A model generated the notes under the pieces. It ran no database searches. It was not told where the DNA came from and was given only the letters and a program-made list of their open reading frames with translations. Below are positions 44,027 to 57,561 of a DNA stretch of 64,000 nucleotides, piece after piece. The stretch is from Chenopodium formosanum (taxonomy: Eukaryota > Streptophyta > Magnoliopsida > Caryophyllales > Amaranthaceae). Made by a program: the position numbers and the translations under genes. The DNA lies in contig CM044874.1 of assembly GCA_024500155.1 (NCBI GenBank), positions 70,789,795-70,853,794 of the forward strand, given 5' to 3'. How positions within the stretch are numbered: position 1 is the first letter of the stretch; every line of letters starts with the position of its first letter.

Positions 44027-46655
44027 TTATTTGAACTTGCGGTACTTTTGACTAGGACCGGAGAAGAGACGAGCAAGTAAAGCAAAGAAAGAACCAATCA
44101 AGCATAGTAACCATGAAACCACGTAGAGTGCTCTATCTTTGAAGTTTCTCTTAGGAAGATGGCTCATGTCGGACACAAGCAATGCCCGGTAAACAGCCTC
44201 GGTTAGGGCGTATGCAGTGACCGGGTCACATTCTTCAGCTAGGACTCCACACTCAGTGAGGCAAACAATGTCATAAACTCCACTTGTTTCAGAAATTCCC
44301 AAAAATTGACATATTTTGACTCGACCGTCAAGACGTTCCTCAGCTGTTAGTTTGTCACCGTGAGTGAGTACTAAGATTGGGTTCTGATCTACACAAACAA
44401 AAGCCAAATCATTCGTTAGTTCATATGAACAATTCAATCTCTTTGTAGTTTGTACAATGTTCCTCAATTAGTGAATTTTTAAACTTCCATGTAGTAGTGT
44501 ATATTAGTTTATTGTGTTCTACTCTAAGGGTCCGTTCATTTCAGCTTGATTTCACTTCAGTTCAGTTCAATTATGTTCAACTCCAATCAGTTCACTTCAA
44601 CTTAGTTCCTTCAGTTCAGTTCAGTAAATGTGAACAGGTCCTAGAAACGACTTCCTTCATTTGAAGTGTGGATGAACAAGGTGAAGTTGTAATTCCTAGA
44701 AGTTACAATTCTTCCATTTCACAATTTCATGTTGACCAAACAAAAGATCTAAGCATATTTTCTAGGAATTTCTATTGACTATGTCAAACAAGCACGCAAC
44801 CAAATAAACAAGCACTAAGACATTTATTTTGAAAAGGATGGTAGTCATTTTATGTTTTGGTCTTTTTACAATATGGAAACACTTAATTATTTTTTTTTTT
44901 ATTTTTTTTGAAGAAAAACACTTATTTATTTTAAAACATGTGGTCAATACCACATTATTGTAATCATTTTCTTATTTCATGTGTATCATTACATTAGGGG
45001 TTCATCAACTTTTTTACTATTGTTTTCTTTCAGGATTATATTCCAACCCTTTTTTCCCACTTTCCGATCATTTCCTTTGTTTCTACAAAAAAAAAAAAAA
45101 AAAAAAAAAGTGTAACAATCAATTTGAAATGAATGACACACTTACCCGTCAATAAAACAAAAGAAATTCGCATTTTGCAACTATTACAAAGGCTTAATAA
45201 CCACTCAGAACTGATCCCCGAATCCGGACTAGCCCAAAGGGTGAACCGGGTAGAACACCAAAAAAAAAAAAAAAAACAAAGGCTTAATAACTAGATATGT
45301 TTAAATTTAACTAATTACCATAGAAAGATAAAAGTCCTTTTAAACAATAAAGATCTGTAGAGATGTGAAGTTAATCTTTCATCCTATACCCGGGTATAAT
45401 TTTACGCTCTCTCACGTTCTATCCTCTATGTAAGAGGGTGTTCTATATTTTTGTTTAGGACGGACACCTTGATATGAAGAGACAAACTTGCTAGTCATTT
45501 AAGAAGAGATTTCTCCTGGGTTTCCTCAAGTTTTAATGATTATACAAATCTGCTACTCATTTAATGATATTTTACTTACAAATCTCATCAGAAAGCAGCA
45601 GAACAAATAAAGAATTAAACATAATTACGAGTTTCTGAAAGTCTTATGTTGAAAATAGTAAAAAAAACAGCAAGGAAAGCTACAAAAGTGCATGATCTTT
45701 TGTCTAATTAAATAGAATTCATGAAAATAAATCAAGAGATAAAAAAGAATAACAAAGAAACTTACTGCCTCTTTTCAAACCAGGGTGGCAAAACACTTCT
45801 CTTGTTGCCTCCAAATGTTTTGAATCACCAGCCTGTAAACGATCATAAAGATCAGCCATATTTGCAACCACAATTGCACAGTTGACTTGCCTCTTACTAT
45901 ACTTTCTTGATGTTGTTGTTGATCCAGCGTTAATGTTGCGAGTCTCATCATCGCTTAATCTGCTGCAAGGCTGATTGTGCTTGACTCCTTCAGTGGTCCA
46001 TTGAGACAATTCGATGAGGCTCTCTTCTGCTCGATCATTGTAGTCAAACCCCCTTGAATCGAACACACAGAACCCTGCTCTCACTGATCTTAAGACATTG
46101 TGTTCCTCCAAAAACATTGTTGTTGATTCAGAGTTTACTGAGCTTCCTGTTTTACAACAATAACAATGAATTGAAGCCTTATATTAAAAAATTTCATGGA
46201 TGAAAAGTTAAGAAACAGGAAAATTCACAACAATTTTATAATGTCTGACCTGATGTCTGAGCAAAGGGTATGATCCCAGCTCTTCCAAGCACACTATACA
46301 TAAGGTTGATCAAAGAGCTCTTCCCACCTGCAGCAAAGCCAACCAAGAGAATGGTAACGGTTGGCGGGATCTCCATATCTTCCTTCTTAATCCCACCCAT
46401 AGGAACCCACATATCTCCAGCCCGGTAAGCCACGAGCCTGTGTCGAAGATCATCTAGACCCTCAGATGCTACCATTGCAAGCCTCTCCATTTCTCTCATC
46501 ACCTTAAGCCTTGGATTCAAACTCCCTACATCGGAGATGCTACTAACCTTCAAGCTACTCATTTCTTCTGCTGTGGCACACGTTCGCCACCAGCAAAACT
46601 CTGATGATACATCCTCCGATGATACATCCTCATCAGAGACTTGCTTGTCTCTCAT
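44027..46655 (-). CDS. P-loop NTPase with C-terminal membrane segment
   Basis: Three exons: 46655-46250, 46146-45766 and 44388-44027. GT-AG junctions with phases 1 and 2 close into 383 codons including the stop, so it looks intact. A charged N-terminus and a WW-containing start precede a Walker A loop GFAAGGKSS (exon 1, about residue 120), followed by a possible switch region, FDSRGFDY, at the start of exon 2; exon 3 begins NQNPILVLTHGDKL, the place of a guanine-specificity THGD motif as in GTPases. The end has a hydrophobic segment, LYVVSWLLCLIGSFFALLAR, and a basic tail, so it probably sits in a membrane facing the cytosol. It resembles a plant family annotated only as P-loop NTPases; substrate unknown. 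Intron 2 (1.4 kb) carries a MITE. Confidence 0.88.
44527..44642. mobile_element. Small MITE in intron 2 of the P-loop gene
   Basis: AGGGTCCGTTCATTTCAG at left and the complement AGGACCTGTTCACATTTAC at right are inverted; the interior repeats TTCAGTTCA. CTA precedes it and occurs again at its end, a possible 3-bp duplication. About 116 bp. Confidence 0.55.
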
Positions 46656-48524
46656 CTTTTATGATTGACTGAATGTAGAAAATTTATATAAAAAAAAAAA
46701 TGAAGAGGCCTAGTTTGAGCATATAATAATAAACTGTGTTGCAATTATATAGGCAAAAATTATAGCCCAAGAATACGAAAGAGACAAACTGTACTCCAAA
46801 AATCCATTTTCCTGGAAGCTACGCTAGTTGTCTTAAGTTGTGTTGTGCCTTTAACGCTCCATTATAAAAACTGAAACTTCAAACAAACTCAAAATTTTCA
46901 ACAGAACTGAGAGTACATGTCTTACCAAAATGCCCTTAGATAGCTTGTCTCATTTATACATGAACGGGGCATCGTTGTCTTTTCACAATATGACAGTTAT
47001 AATAATATCACATTCAACTTAATGGCTACTTAGCGTTAATTTTATATCATTAATTCATTAGTAGAATAGATTAGTTTATTGAGTTCAACATTCTTTCCAA
47101 TTATTAATAATTATCCAACCACATCAAGATATTTTCTTATCATGAATATTCAATGTAATGAGTCTAATGACCGGTTCACCATAACTCTGGCACCTCAAAG
47201 AATACAAGCATAACATAATATATGTCATTTTCAGACTGACTTGTATAAGATGAAATAAAAGAATGCAGGGCACATCGAAATGATCGAAGCAACGATTAAG
47301 CAAACATGGGGAAATAGTTAGATATAATCAAAGCATAAGTGTAACAAATGTTGGTTTCTGTTGTTCATTTTCTACGGGTATAGAATAGAAGTAATAATAA
47401 AAGCAATGCATATAGAATTGGACCTTCATCAAGAAAACTCAAAACTGAACAATTATATGACTGAACTTCATTCAACATCCGACTCCTTACAGACTCGACA
47501 AATATCTCTTCCTTGTTTAGCATAAATAGAATAGGCCCTCAAGAAGAGGGCTTCCCATCTGATAAAAGACCAAGTACATATTATGTGTATAAAATAGAGA
47601 TGGAAACCCCTTGATCAAAAAAATACACTTGCTCCATCCTTATTATGCAGCCTAACTATATATGACTCGAAAAAAAAACGCACTTAATGTATATATAGCT
47701 GCATGACTACCCCTGCTTGTGTTGAATTGACTTGACTAGGACACTGCAAAATATTAATTCCAAGAGGACTCGCTGACTCGTTGATGATGGGTGTGCTCCA
47801 CAAATGTTGAAGTGCTTAGCGAGCACCTCAACCATAGTTGTGGCTGGACCGGACTGGACCGACAATCTGGATATACTCACAATATATCAATCCTCAAACT
47901 AGGGACCTCAATAGACTCCGCTGGCACATCCTGCAAGTTTTATACCAACATATCAAAAACAGGACTAGGTAAACTGAAGGTAGCTAGGACTAATGTAATT
48001 ATCATTTCCATACTCTGGCCAAAGTGTAAAAATATGTAGCAGATAATTCTGCGCACATAGAAAAAGCATATTCCAGAAAGAAACTTGTTAAATGACCACC
48101 TAGAGTTGGCTAGAGTGTAGTAGAAAAATGTTTGATAAAACTAAGGGTGCCCAAGGACCAAGAATTGGAAAGTAATTTCACCCACCCAAAACAGAAACTA
48201 CTTCCTCTCAACAATTTTACATTACCAGCACACAGCACAACTATATTTGGGGGGTCTAAAATTTCATGTCCACCACATTGAGATTTAAATCAACTTCTTT
48301 AAATTTCTGCATAAAATCATTCAGCTAATTAAAATAACCAAAATAGAATTTGGATAAAAATATTCGCTGAACATACTTTTAACATATCATTAGTTATCAA
48401 AAACATTATATATACACATTCAAATATGATTTTAATAATGCAGACATACCACTAAGAAGAATAGATAAGACATGAAATCAACATAGCAAGTGTTTTAGAG
48501 GCATTGAAGAAGCAGTTCATACCT
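46656..48524. other. Intergenic between the P-loop and importin-alpha genes
   Basis: The left part is promoter of the P-loop gene, the right part 3' UTR of importin-alpha. Short frames here show no domain. No repeat with clear ends was seen. Confidence 0.6.
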
Positions 48525-51500
48525 TTAACCAAACTTAAATCCACCCTGTGGAACAGCGATATCATTCCCACCAAACTCGAACCCATTTTGAGCACCATCA
48601 GCAGAAGGCAATGCTTCATCTTCATCATCAATCCAATAGGTCTCAAGGATTTTAACTGCCTTCTCATAAATTTCATTGTTGTCATGACTCTGCAAGTTTT
48701 CTATCTTATCTAGACCTTCAGCTTCCTCAATCATCTGAGCATAAACATTCACAGCTTCTGCAGCTAGATTCTTCTCGGCTTCCCCAATCTTCAATATGTT
48801 CTCAAGACCTTCCAAGCAAACAGTGACAATTCTTGGATCAGGGCAAACTAAAAGATCACAGAGTGGCTTGACACATCCCTGGCTCACCAAAAACCTGCAT
48901 CACAGAAAAGATCTGAGCTATCCCATCCCAGCATATAGAAGTACAAGCAAAACTACAACAAATCAGACTATAAAGTCATACTTTATTTGATCAGGGGAAC
49001 CTCCTGAAGTAGCATTTGAAATAGCCCAAGCAGCCTCCTTCTTGATATCAAACTCAGCATTTTGGAGAAGATGGACAAGAGGACCTATAATGCCAGCTTC
49101 AATGACAAACTGCACCAAGGAAATGCAAGATCGTCAAAATAAATAAATAAATAGTGACTCGAAAGAGTACGAAGTACGAACTTGATGAATTGTAACAAAA
49201 AGATCACTGCTTACCTGTATTTGCTCCTTAGTTCCTGCAGTGATGTTGGAAATGGTCCAGCAAGCTTCTTTTTTAATACTCTTCTTGTAACTTTGGTTCA
49301 GCAAGTTAAGAAGGCACGGAAGAGCCCGATGATCAATGATGCACTGCAGAAAAGTAAAAAGAGGTAAGAGAAATGGAGGAGGCAACGGCAACGGGCAACC
49401 AAATACAGAAGGGGAAAAAAATCATCAACAACAACAAGGCTCTTACACTTCATCCAACTATCTATAATTCACAAAGCTGTGATTGCACACAGATATAAGA
49501 AACAAATTTTCAAGCTGAATAATTTAAAAGCATCAATATGATCTTAATCCTAATAAAAGAGGGGAGGGGGGGTGGGGGGGAAGGAGGGGGCAACCCCAAT
49601 TGATAGAAAGCTATGGCTAAAAAACTCAAGCCAACTATAATGCTCTTCCTATCATATATAAGTGGAGAGAAAGTTCATCAATCCAAATTGGCATATATTC
49701 AACATAGCATAACTAGTACAGAACTTGCTTATTAAACTGAGCTCAGACAATTAGACATACAAAGGAAACTATAATCTCCAAAATGGAATCAGAAATCAAA
49801 TTAACGATATAAAAGTCGTGAAGTTGTCAAATAACTAATCAGCTATGAAGGGGTACTCCAGTCACCTATGGCTTCCAACTGCATCAAAAGCACCAACTAA
49901 TTCAAAAAAGCAACTATCCACTACTATTCCACTGTTCAGCCAAGACCAGGTTTTTCTTTTCTCAGCTAGTGTAAAAAATTGAGCTATAAAATGACAATAT
50001 ATACATGCATTGATGCATACATAGGAAAATTTAGCTGGTAAAGCCTTAATAAAGGATACACTCAAGTCAATATATTCAGCACAAGTTTTATATGCAGAAC
50101 AAACCTGAGTCTGCATGTCATCACCAGTAACAATATTTCCAACAGTACGAAGTGCAGGAATCAGCACAGATGGAGAAGCATGACTGTAAGAGGAATGGCA
50201 TTATTAGACAAAGGAACTTAGAACTGGAATTTGAGTACATCAAGAGTTGAAAAATGAATACTCACAGTAAAAGCTCCACAAGCCGGGGGCAGACTCCAGC
50301 TTCAATAACAGCTTGAATCTTGTCATTGGTACCATCAGATAGATATGAAAGTGCCCAACAAGCATCCGTAAGTATTTCATCGTCATTTGAATGAATAAGC
50401 CTCTCAAGAGTGGGAAGAGCAGGTTTTGTCTGACCAAGCAAATATAAAAATGAACAATAAGTCAGATACAACAGAAACTTGGCATGCAAGCTTACAGAGT
50501 ACTATCTAGCAAACTAAAGAGGATAACCTGGTCAAATGATGGTTGAGGCTTGCCTCTGCAGAAGTTTGACAAGGTCCATGTGGCATTTCGCAACATAGAC
50601 AGTTTGGCATGCTCGTTGAATTGAGCCATCAATGGCAATAGGGCACCATGGGCAAGGACCAAATCCCGACATTTTGGTGAATCACCAGCAATATTCCCCA
50701 AAGCCCAAACAGCCTAGAGTAAAAAATGAGCAGATAAGATAACATTGAAAATGGAATGTATTGATTAGGCATTCAAAGAAGATCAGAAAGAAAAGGAAAT
50801 AGTCTCAAAGAAAGAAAGTGCTTAATCCAACTTAAGATGAAACATTCTCATTTTCGTGTTGGTCAGTGCACAACTTCAAACATTAAAAAATCGAATTATC
50901 AACAAGTAAATACTAGTAATATTATTAAACATACATCAAGACGAGTTAGACAAAATCCCATTTGACTATAGTTTTCCTTAAAATAAAATAATAAATGAAC
51001 AGTGTGTTATAAGTGAAAAAAATCAAAGTATTTCATCTATAAAAAATGGAAGAAGTATGAAACAAGCCAAATGCTTTAACTCCGGTTTGGCCCAGACACA
51101 TTAAAACTTCTTCAGACAGTAAAACAAAAGGCTGATCTTCCACGATATAAAACTTACTAATCATATTTAACTCCCTAGCAAACTACAACAAGCAAAAGAC
51201 TTGTACGGGGTTGACTTTTAGAATCTTATTTTATACATCCATCTAGTGTAAACCTTATTTAATAATTGTATTAGAGGAGTATCAAAACATACAATTAAAA
51301 AAACAGATGGGATCCACATAGTTAGAACAACATTATATTTGCACGGGCCTTTCCGCCAAGGTTTCCCCTCACCCTAGAGGCCCAATCCCCAAAATCAGAT
51401 ATAGTAGACTACATCATTATCCAATTAACAATATGTACACAACCATGTGTTCAAGACTTTAAGCATTAATTATACAGACCTGTTCACGAACGTCATCACT

Positions 51501-52727
51501 TGGTGAGCCAAGAAGCTTGACAAAAATTGGAACAGCTCCATGATCAATGACAACCTTAGTGTTCTCCGATGTGCCAGACGCAATATTAGTAAGTGCCCAA
51601 GCAGCCTCAAACTGAAAAGGTACATTATGTTAGTGTAATAAGGTGGCATTACACCCAATAATTTTGTTGCTAAAAACTACTGATTTTCATTCTTTTCTGA
51701 TTAAAAGAACAAATTCACTTAAACAAACCTGAAGCTGAGGGTAATCATCTCTACCCAAAAATTCAACAAGACGAGGAACAACTCCTGATTGAACAACCTC
51801 TTCAATAGGTGGGTTACGCTCTGTGTAACAACCATGTACAATCCCGTAAGAACGACTGATCTCAACTGACTGTTGTACTCATCATACAAGAAAAGCCAAG
51901 CACAAAAACTTGAAAAATAAATAGCTAGACCAGATTACATATAAACCTCAGGAACTATAATTTTATCATATTTGTTTCAAATAAATTCATATACATTTAT
52001 TCCTTTACAAATTAACAACGAGTATATGATTCCAAGAAACTGAATAGAGTGTGGCGTTTAACAAATATCTAAACCATCCAATGTGTTTGAATTAAGCAAG
52101 CAACCTACAAGACTTTGCCTAATTTAAGCGCAAAAAGTCGATGTCATTAATCAAATGAACTATAAATTCACACACAAAATAATCAGATGATTCAATATAT
52201 TCAAATTCACTTAGAATTCAACATTCAAATAACAGAAGATAAACCTATCGAAAGCAGCTTTCGGAAGTGAGTGGTAGCTTCAAGCTGAGCAGTCCCATCA
52301 TCTGAACAAACACCAGCAACCATCTGTGGCAGACTTTCAATCTACAACACAAATCCAAAAAACACAACAATCAATAATCTAACCAAATTAATCCCTAAGA
52401 AAATCCCCAATTAATCAATCAACTCAAAACCTAATTATACTACATACAACAAACAAAAATCAAACCCTACTTACATAATCAAATAAAAAAAGTTCAATCA
52501 AAGTACGATTATACCTTCTTATCAAAAGGAGCAGCAGAAGAAGGCAATTGCTGAGAAGCAGCAGATTGAAAGCCTTCACGACGCTTCTTCTGCAAATTCT
52601 CTTCTCGACGATTCTTACGAATCTCAACCATGTTATCCTCTCTCCGACGGCGACCCTCCTCCGCGTCGACCGCCACCTTGTACCTGCTACGGCGGACTTC
52701 AGTCCTAGCATTTGGCCTCAACGACAT
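48525..52727 (-). CDS. IMPA: Importin subunit alpha
   Basis: The adaptor that binds classical nuclear localisation signals and importin-beta. Ten exons: 52727-52515, 52341-52245, 51820-51729, 51611-51480, 50713-50528, 50429-50266, 50183-50105, 49343-49215, 49109-48982 and 48894-48525. All junctions are GT-AG and the lengths sum to 1590 bases, 529 residues plus stop, the usual size. Exon 1 is the importin-beta-binding domain (MSLRPNARTEVRRSRYK, then RRRRE and KKRR). Armadillo repeats follow, with the binding ladder of W and N: WALTNIASGT, WALGNIAGD, WTLSNFCRG, WALSYLSDG, WTISNITAG, WAISNATSG. The C-terminus has the acidic WIDDEDEALP and ends GGFKFG. The start was chosen at MSLRP. It appears functional. 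Confidence 0.97.
49561..49590. other. G-rich run in an importin-alpha intron
   Basis: Runs of 4 to 8 G separated by single A or T on the plus strand (GGGGAGGGGGGGTGGGGGGG, then AAGGAGGGGG). Capable of forming a G-quadruplex on the strand that is the template for importin-alpha; the transcript is C-rich. Confidence 0.7.
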
Positions 52728-52777
52728 CGTTTCTTCCTCCTTGAATCGATTGAAAATCAACAATCAAACACCCGAAA

Positions 52778-52796
52778 AAACCCTAACCCTAGGAGA
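52778..52796 (-). promoter_or_regulatory. Telobox in the importin-alpha 5' region
   Basis: AAACCCTAA then CCCTAGG on the plus strand, 51-69 bases before the ATG on the gene strand. Teloboxes are frequent in 5' regions of plant genes active in dividing cells; the role here is inferred. Confidence 0.55.
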
Positions 52797-52869
52797 GAGA
52801 AAATAATCGAAATCGATCAAAAACTGAACAAGGGTTTTGAGAGAGGGTGAAGGAATTGAGGGAGAAAGA

Positions 52870-53579
52870 ATGTTGAAATGAAGAAAGCGAAAGTAAGGGT
52901 ATTTATATATGGAGTTAGAGTATAATACCAGATGAAAATGAAAGAGGGTAGTATAATTATTTTATTTTTATTTTATTTTATTTTAAGGGGGTTGGATTTG
53001 ATGGTTAATTACAGGGTGGTGCCACTCAAATTTGAAATTTGAAGATAGGTTTTGTAAAATTAAAAAAATAAATTTGGAATTGTTTTTAGGAGATTGATTT
53101 TGTTACCGTTGTGTTTGCGTCAGCCGTCAGATTGATTTTTTTTTTTTTTTTTTTTTAAAGAGTGGGTTTGAAAGGGATGCTTTTGTGTTGGGAGGTTGGC
53201 TGGAATTAAGCTGGCCTTGTACTTTAGGGATACTATACCATTGTTTGGTGGAAGTAGAAATGAAGTTTTGAGATGCATTAGCAAATGCATCTCCAACAGA
53301 ACGGCGGTTTGAGGAAACGGAGTAGGACCCACTGTCAGTGTAAAGTGATGTTAGGCAAAAAAAATAAAAAAGGAAAAGCTTGTATACGGGTATATGGTAT
53401 AATACAACAATGTAATACTAAATTTCTTTTTACTTTATATTATACTCCAATGTCCTCATTTTATTTTTTTTTACTTTTCACAGTCAACCCATTTTTCTTA
53501 GTTTACCATTTTTACTCCATTTTTTTTTGCTTGAGAGGAGGTAAGTTCAGAGAGGGCGCGCAAGACTGCATGGTCGAAA
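52870..53579. other. Region between divergent importin-alpha and FAR1-like genes
   Basis: Holds the importin-alpha promoter and a T-run at 53137-53156. GCAAATGCATCTCCAACAG at 53281 is a word often seen at plant MITE ends, but no partner end was found. Confidence 0.45.
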
Positions 53580-55874
53580 ATGGCAAGGAAGATGCTAGTG
53601 ATGGAGGATCCGGTGTTAACAGACCGTACGGAGGACTGTGATGAGCTCTTCGGTGGTGGTAGCGGCCGCATTTTTGGTGACGATGTCGACAACAACGCTA
53701 CCATTGAAGACCAAGTGGAGCACGATAGAGCCGAGGAAAATGAATTGGAGTTTGCTTTAGACGCATTGCTGAAGGAGGTAATTGTTAACCCATTAATTCA
53801 TAGTTTTAGGGTTTGTTGATAATTTAATTGATAATTTATGAAAAACCTAAATTATATCAACATTAACATTATTAAGAGGAACAGGGGAGTGAGGGAGTAG
53901 ATAATTTAAGCACGAATAAATGATAATTGTTTACATGGATCAATTAATTGTGCTTGAATTAAGTGTAGCTTTCTGAAACCCAATTATACGAGTGCTGTGA
54001 AGTGTTGGCATAATCATATATTAGTAGAACAAACTCCATTCTCTAATTATCAATAAGTTGGAGCCTTTAGGGGCTTTCTTCTCTTACTCTTATTGAATAC
54101 AAAACTTTCTTCTCTTACTCTTATTGAAAATAATGACAGTAATCTTTTAATATATGAACACAAGATATAGAATTGAGTTATTTATTACTCTGTATTTGTT
54201 CCATATATTTGATTTTTATTGGATTCAATGCTTTGCTTAAAGTGTGTATTTGTTTTAAGTATGTAGCATACCAATATGTGCAGCAAGGATTATTGAACAA
54301 TTTGTCTGTTAAAAGTAGAATTATCCTTCGATGTTTGGTGTTAATGTATAGATTATTGATTTGGTGGAATAGGTAAATGTTGGAGAAGAGTCCTACAAGA
54401 CTCCTACGAAAGGGAAGAGTACGGTGGCCATTAGTTTTGAGATTGAGGAGTTTGCAAATGTAGAGGTTTCTCTTCCCCCTCCTAATGTTGGAATGGTATT
54501 TGATAGTTGGAAAAAAATAGATGAATACTTTCGGAATTACGGGAAGCAAGAAGGTTTTGGGGTGGTTCGATCAAGTGGAACCTTTGTAGGTAAAGGTGTT
54601 AATGCCAAGGAGAAGAAGAGTGTCACATGGACATGTGAGTGTTTTGGTATGCCCGGTAGGAAGAGCAAGAAAACCGGTCCCGCCTTTGTCTCGGATTCAC
54701 AAATAAGTGAGGAACTTGTTGTTAAAAGGAAGAGTAAAAAAGTTCAATGCCCGGTCAAATTATATGCAAAGGTGAACGAGGGTGGTGATTGGGTAATTGA
54801 TAAAGTCGAGCTAGAGCATAAAGGCCACGCACCTACACCGGGCAAGTCCAAGAACATCACCAAGTTTAGGAAGAAATTCTTGACGGACAACCCGCATATA
54901 CTTCAACAAGTGTTTAATGATCGGAAGGCGGGTGTTCCGGTTGTAAAGATATACAATTGTATGGCCCGGCAACGAAATGGGAGGGAAGAGATGCAATTCA
55001 CCCAAAAAGATTTGCATGATGAAGTAGCGAAGCAAAGGAGAATTATTTTTTAAGAAGGAGATGCGAAGGCAATGTTTGCCTACTTGAAGAGGATGACGGA
55101 TGACAATGATAATTTTTTTTACACTCATCGTGTCAATGAGTCTAATAGGCTCCAAGATGTTTTATGGGTTGATGCTAGGAGCCGGGCCGCATATGAGGAG
55201 TTTGGAAATGTCGTATGTTTTGATTCGACGTACTTGACCAACGAATATAAGCTTCCCTTTTGTAATTTTGTGGGTGTGAATCATCACGGCCAAACCATTT
55301 TGTTTGGGTGCGCTTTAGTTTCCCGCGAGACCGCGGAAACTTTTGAGTGGGTGTTCTCTAATTGGTTGCGGTGTATGGGTGAAAAGCGACCAATTAGTAT
55401 TCTAACGGATCAAGATCCGGCAATGAAGAAAGCTTTGAAGGTGACTATGAAAGGAACCACTCATTGATGGTGCATTTGGCACATAACCTCAAAATTTGGT
55501 AAGAAATTGGGGAAGCATTCCAATTACGCCCAACTTCATGATGATCTTGAGAATGTAATATATAATAGCCTTGATGTTGAAAAGTTTGAGGCTAATTGGC
55601 CCGAAGTTATGAACAAACATGATGTTGAAGGAGATGAATGGCTAGAAGGTGTGTGTCCTTTCTGTCCTTTATGCATTAGTATGTTAAAGTATAATCACTT
55701 TAAATGAAGTATTGAGTGCTAATTGACAGTGATTAGAGACTTTGTTACAAAAATAGACAATATCATTTTCATTTCCCTATTTATATCATTTTAAGTTCTG
55801 GTCAGTTTCATGTTAATGTACAGGGGTCTGGAGCACTTGCCCACTCTGCATATGTTTGTTTGTGTTTATTTATG

Positions 55875-55905
<31 letters not shown>

Positions 55906-57561
55906 CAAATGTAACACCATATTGTGTTTGTTTGTGAAATATTAGTTTTAAGGGTAGTATGGAGTTAGTTAATAATTTGCTGTGTGGTGCAATTAGTTTT
56001 TGTTACTCACTTCAACTTATGAATGATATATTTTTGTTGCTAAAGGGTTGTATAAGGAACGTCATATGTGGGTTCCCGCTTTTTTGAAGCATTTGTTTTG
56101 GGCTGGGATGAAAAACTCAACGGGTTGAGAGTATTCACAGGTTTTTTTTATGGTTATTTAAGTATGCATACTTTATTGTCCGAGTTTGTCGAGAGGTATT
56201 GTGATGCTTTGGAGGTTAGATGCCTTAGTGAAAAAAGGGCGGATGACAACAATGACAGGTTTTTGCGTCAGACATACTCTGATTTTCCGGCTGAGTTGAT
56301 ATTTCAGAAGATTTACACGGATGCCAAATTTAAGGAGGTTCAGCGTGAATGCAATCGTACTATGTATGTGAGTGAGATTCATAGGACACATGTTTTAGAC
56401 AATGTAACTGAGCATTTTGTGGAGGACCGAGTTTGGTTTAAGCCAAAAAAAAGCAACAAAGAAATACCGTCAAAGAGGAAAAGACAGTATAAACTTGTGT
56501 TTGACAGGTCAACGAAGGATGTATCTTGTGAGTGCCGATATTTTGAATGCCATGGGATTATTTGCCGCCATATCATTAAGGTGTTCGAGAGGAACAACTT
56601 CTATGAAATACCAGACAAGTACATTCTTCGGAGGTGGAGAAAAGACGTGATACGAAAACACACTCGGGTTAAGGTATGCTACCATGACCCGGATAAAACT
56701 GAAGAAGTGTGTAGGTATGACAAAATGATGGTGCGGTTTGGTCCTTTGTGTTCGAAAGCATCGGCTCATCTAGAAACTACTTCTCTTGTGATGCAAGCTA
56801 TGCAATTAATTAAAATGCAAGTAGAGGAAAAGATTACCATGCTTGCAAAGAAGAAGAAAGGTGAAGGTGTGTTGGGAACACCTTCTTCTGTGTGTGCTGA
56901 AAAGCAAGCAACCCCCTCCACTCAAAGACATGGGAGTTGCGAAGGAGGTGAAGAAGTTCCTGCTGTTCATGTGAGAGATCCTCCTATACCAAAGAGGCCT
57001 GCACATCGACCCACGGATTCTAGGTACAAGTCATGCCTTGAGAAACCGAAGAAAGCGAAGACAACAAAGGACAATCAGGGGAAGAACAAGAAGAACAACA
57101 AGAATGGTTCTCAATCCCAAGTTACCCCACCTCCACCAGTGCAGGTTAATGTTTATTTATTTCGTTACTTAGAATGTTTGTATAATGTCTGTATTTTATC
57201 TAATCTCCTTTTAAACTAACAGGGTGTTCCTGCGCAAAATATGCAACATATGGTTCCATACATTCCTCACTGTGTTGGTGGGATTCAAATGTTGGATGGG
57301 GATGGATCAATTGGGTACTTTACAACAGTTGAAGGTAGAGGTCAGCAGTACTTTGGCTCCCAAATTTCTCCTCGACATGGTTATTACGTTCCGTATCATC
57401 AATTTCCTCATGGTCAGATTCCTGTAGGAGGTTGGCAGACCCCTACATCTCAACAGTCAGCTGCATCAACACAACGCGGCTACATTCCCATACTACCCCG
57501 ACCGCAGCCTCCTGTGACTCCTGTGACTCCTCCTCCACATTCATCACAGAGGAACATGTAG
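53580..57561 (+). pseudogene. FAR1/FHY3-like (Mutator-type) transposase gene, broken
   Basis: Exons 53580-53777, 54373-55648, 56046-57144 and 57223-57561 join by GT-AG sites. After an acidic leader comes the FAR1 zinc-finger DNA-binding part (FDSWKKIDEYFRNYGKQEGF, WTCECFGMPG, VQCPVKLYAK, ELEHKGH). The Mutator DDE domain follows, with FDSTYLTNEY, ILTDQDPAM and WLEG-LYKERHMW, then the SWIM zinc finger CECRYFECHGIICRH. The end is basic, then Pro/Gln-rich. Breaks: TAA 55051-55053, TGA 55465-55467 (arginine is usual before WCIWHI), and two frame changes near 56113 and 56142. FAR1-type proteins are either domesticated transcription factors or transposases; I found no inverted ends here. Confidence 0.9.

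Noticed and set aside
44389..44467. Upstream extension of the last P-loop exon as a separate gene start
   Set aside because: It begins with TTG and runs through the intron's branch and acceptor region; the splice phase from exon 2 joins at 44388.
45205..45275. CCGAATCCGGACTAGCCCAA plus A-run, considered as a SINE tail
   Set aside because: No tRNA-like promoter boxes upstream and no target duplication; too short to classify.
47791..48039. 82-codon plus-strand frame between the P-loop and importin genes
   Set aside because: No domain, AT-rich flanks, no TATA or splice signals; likely chance.
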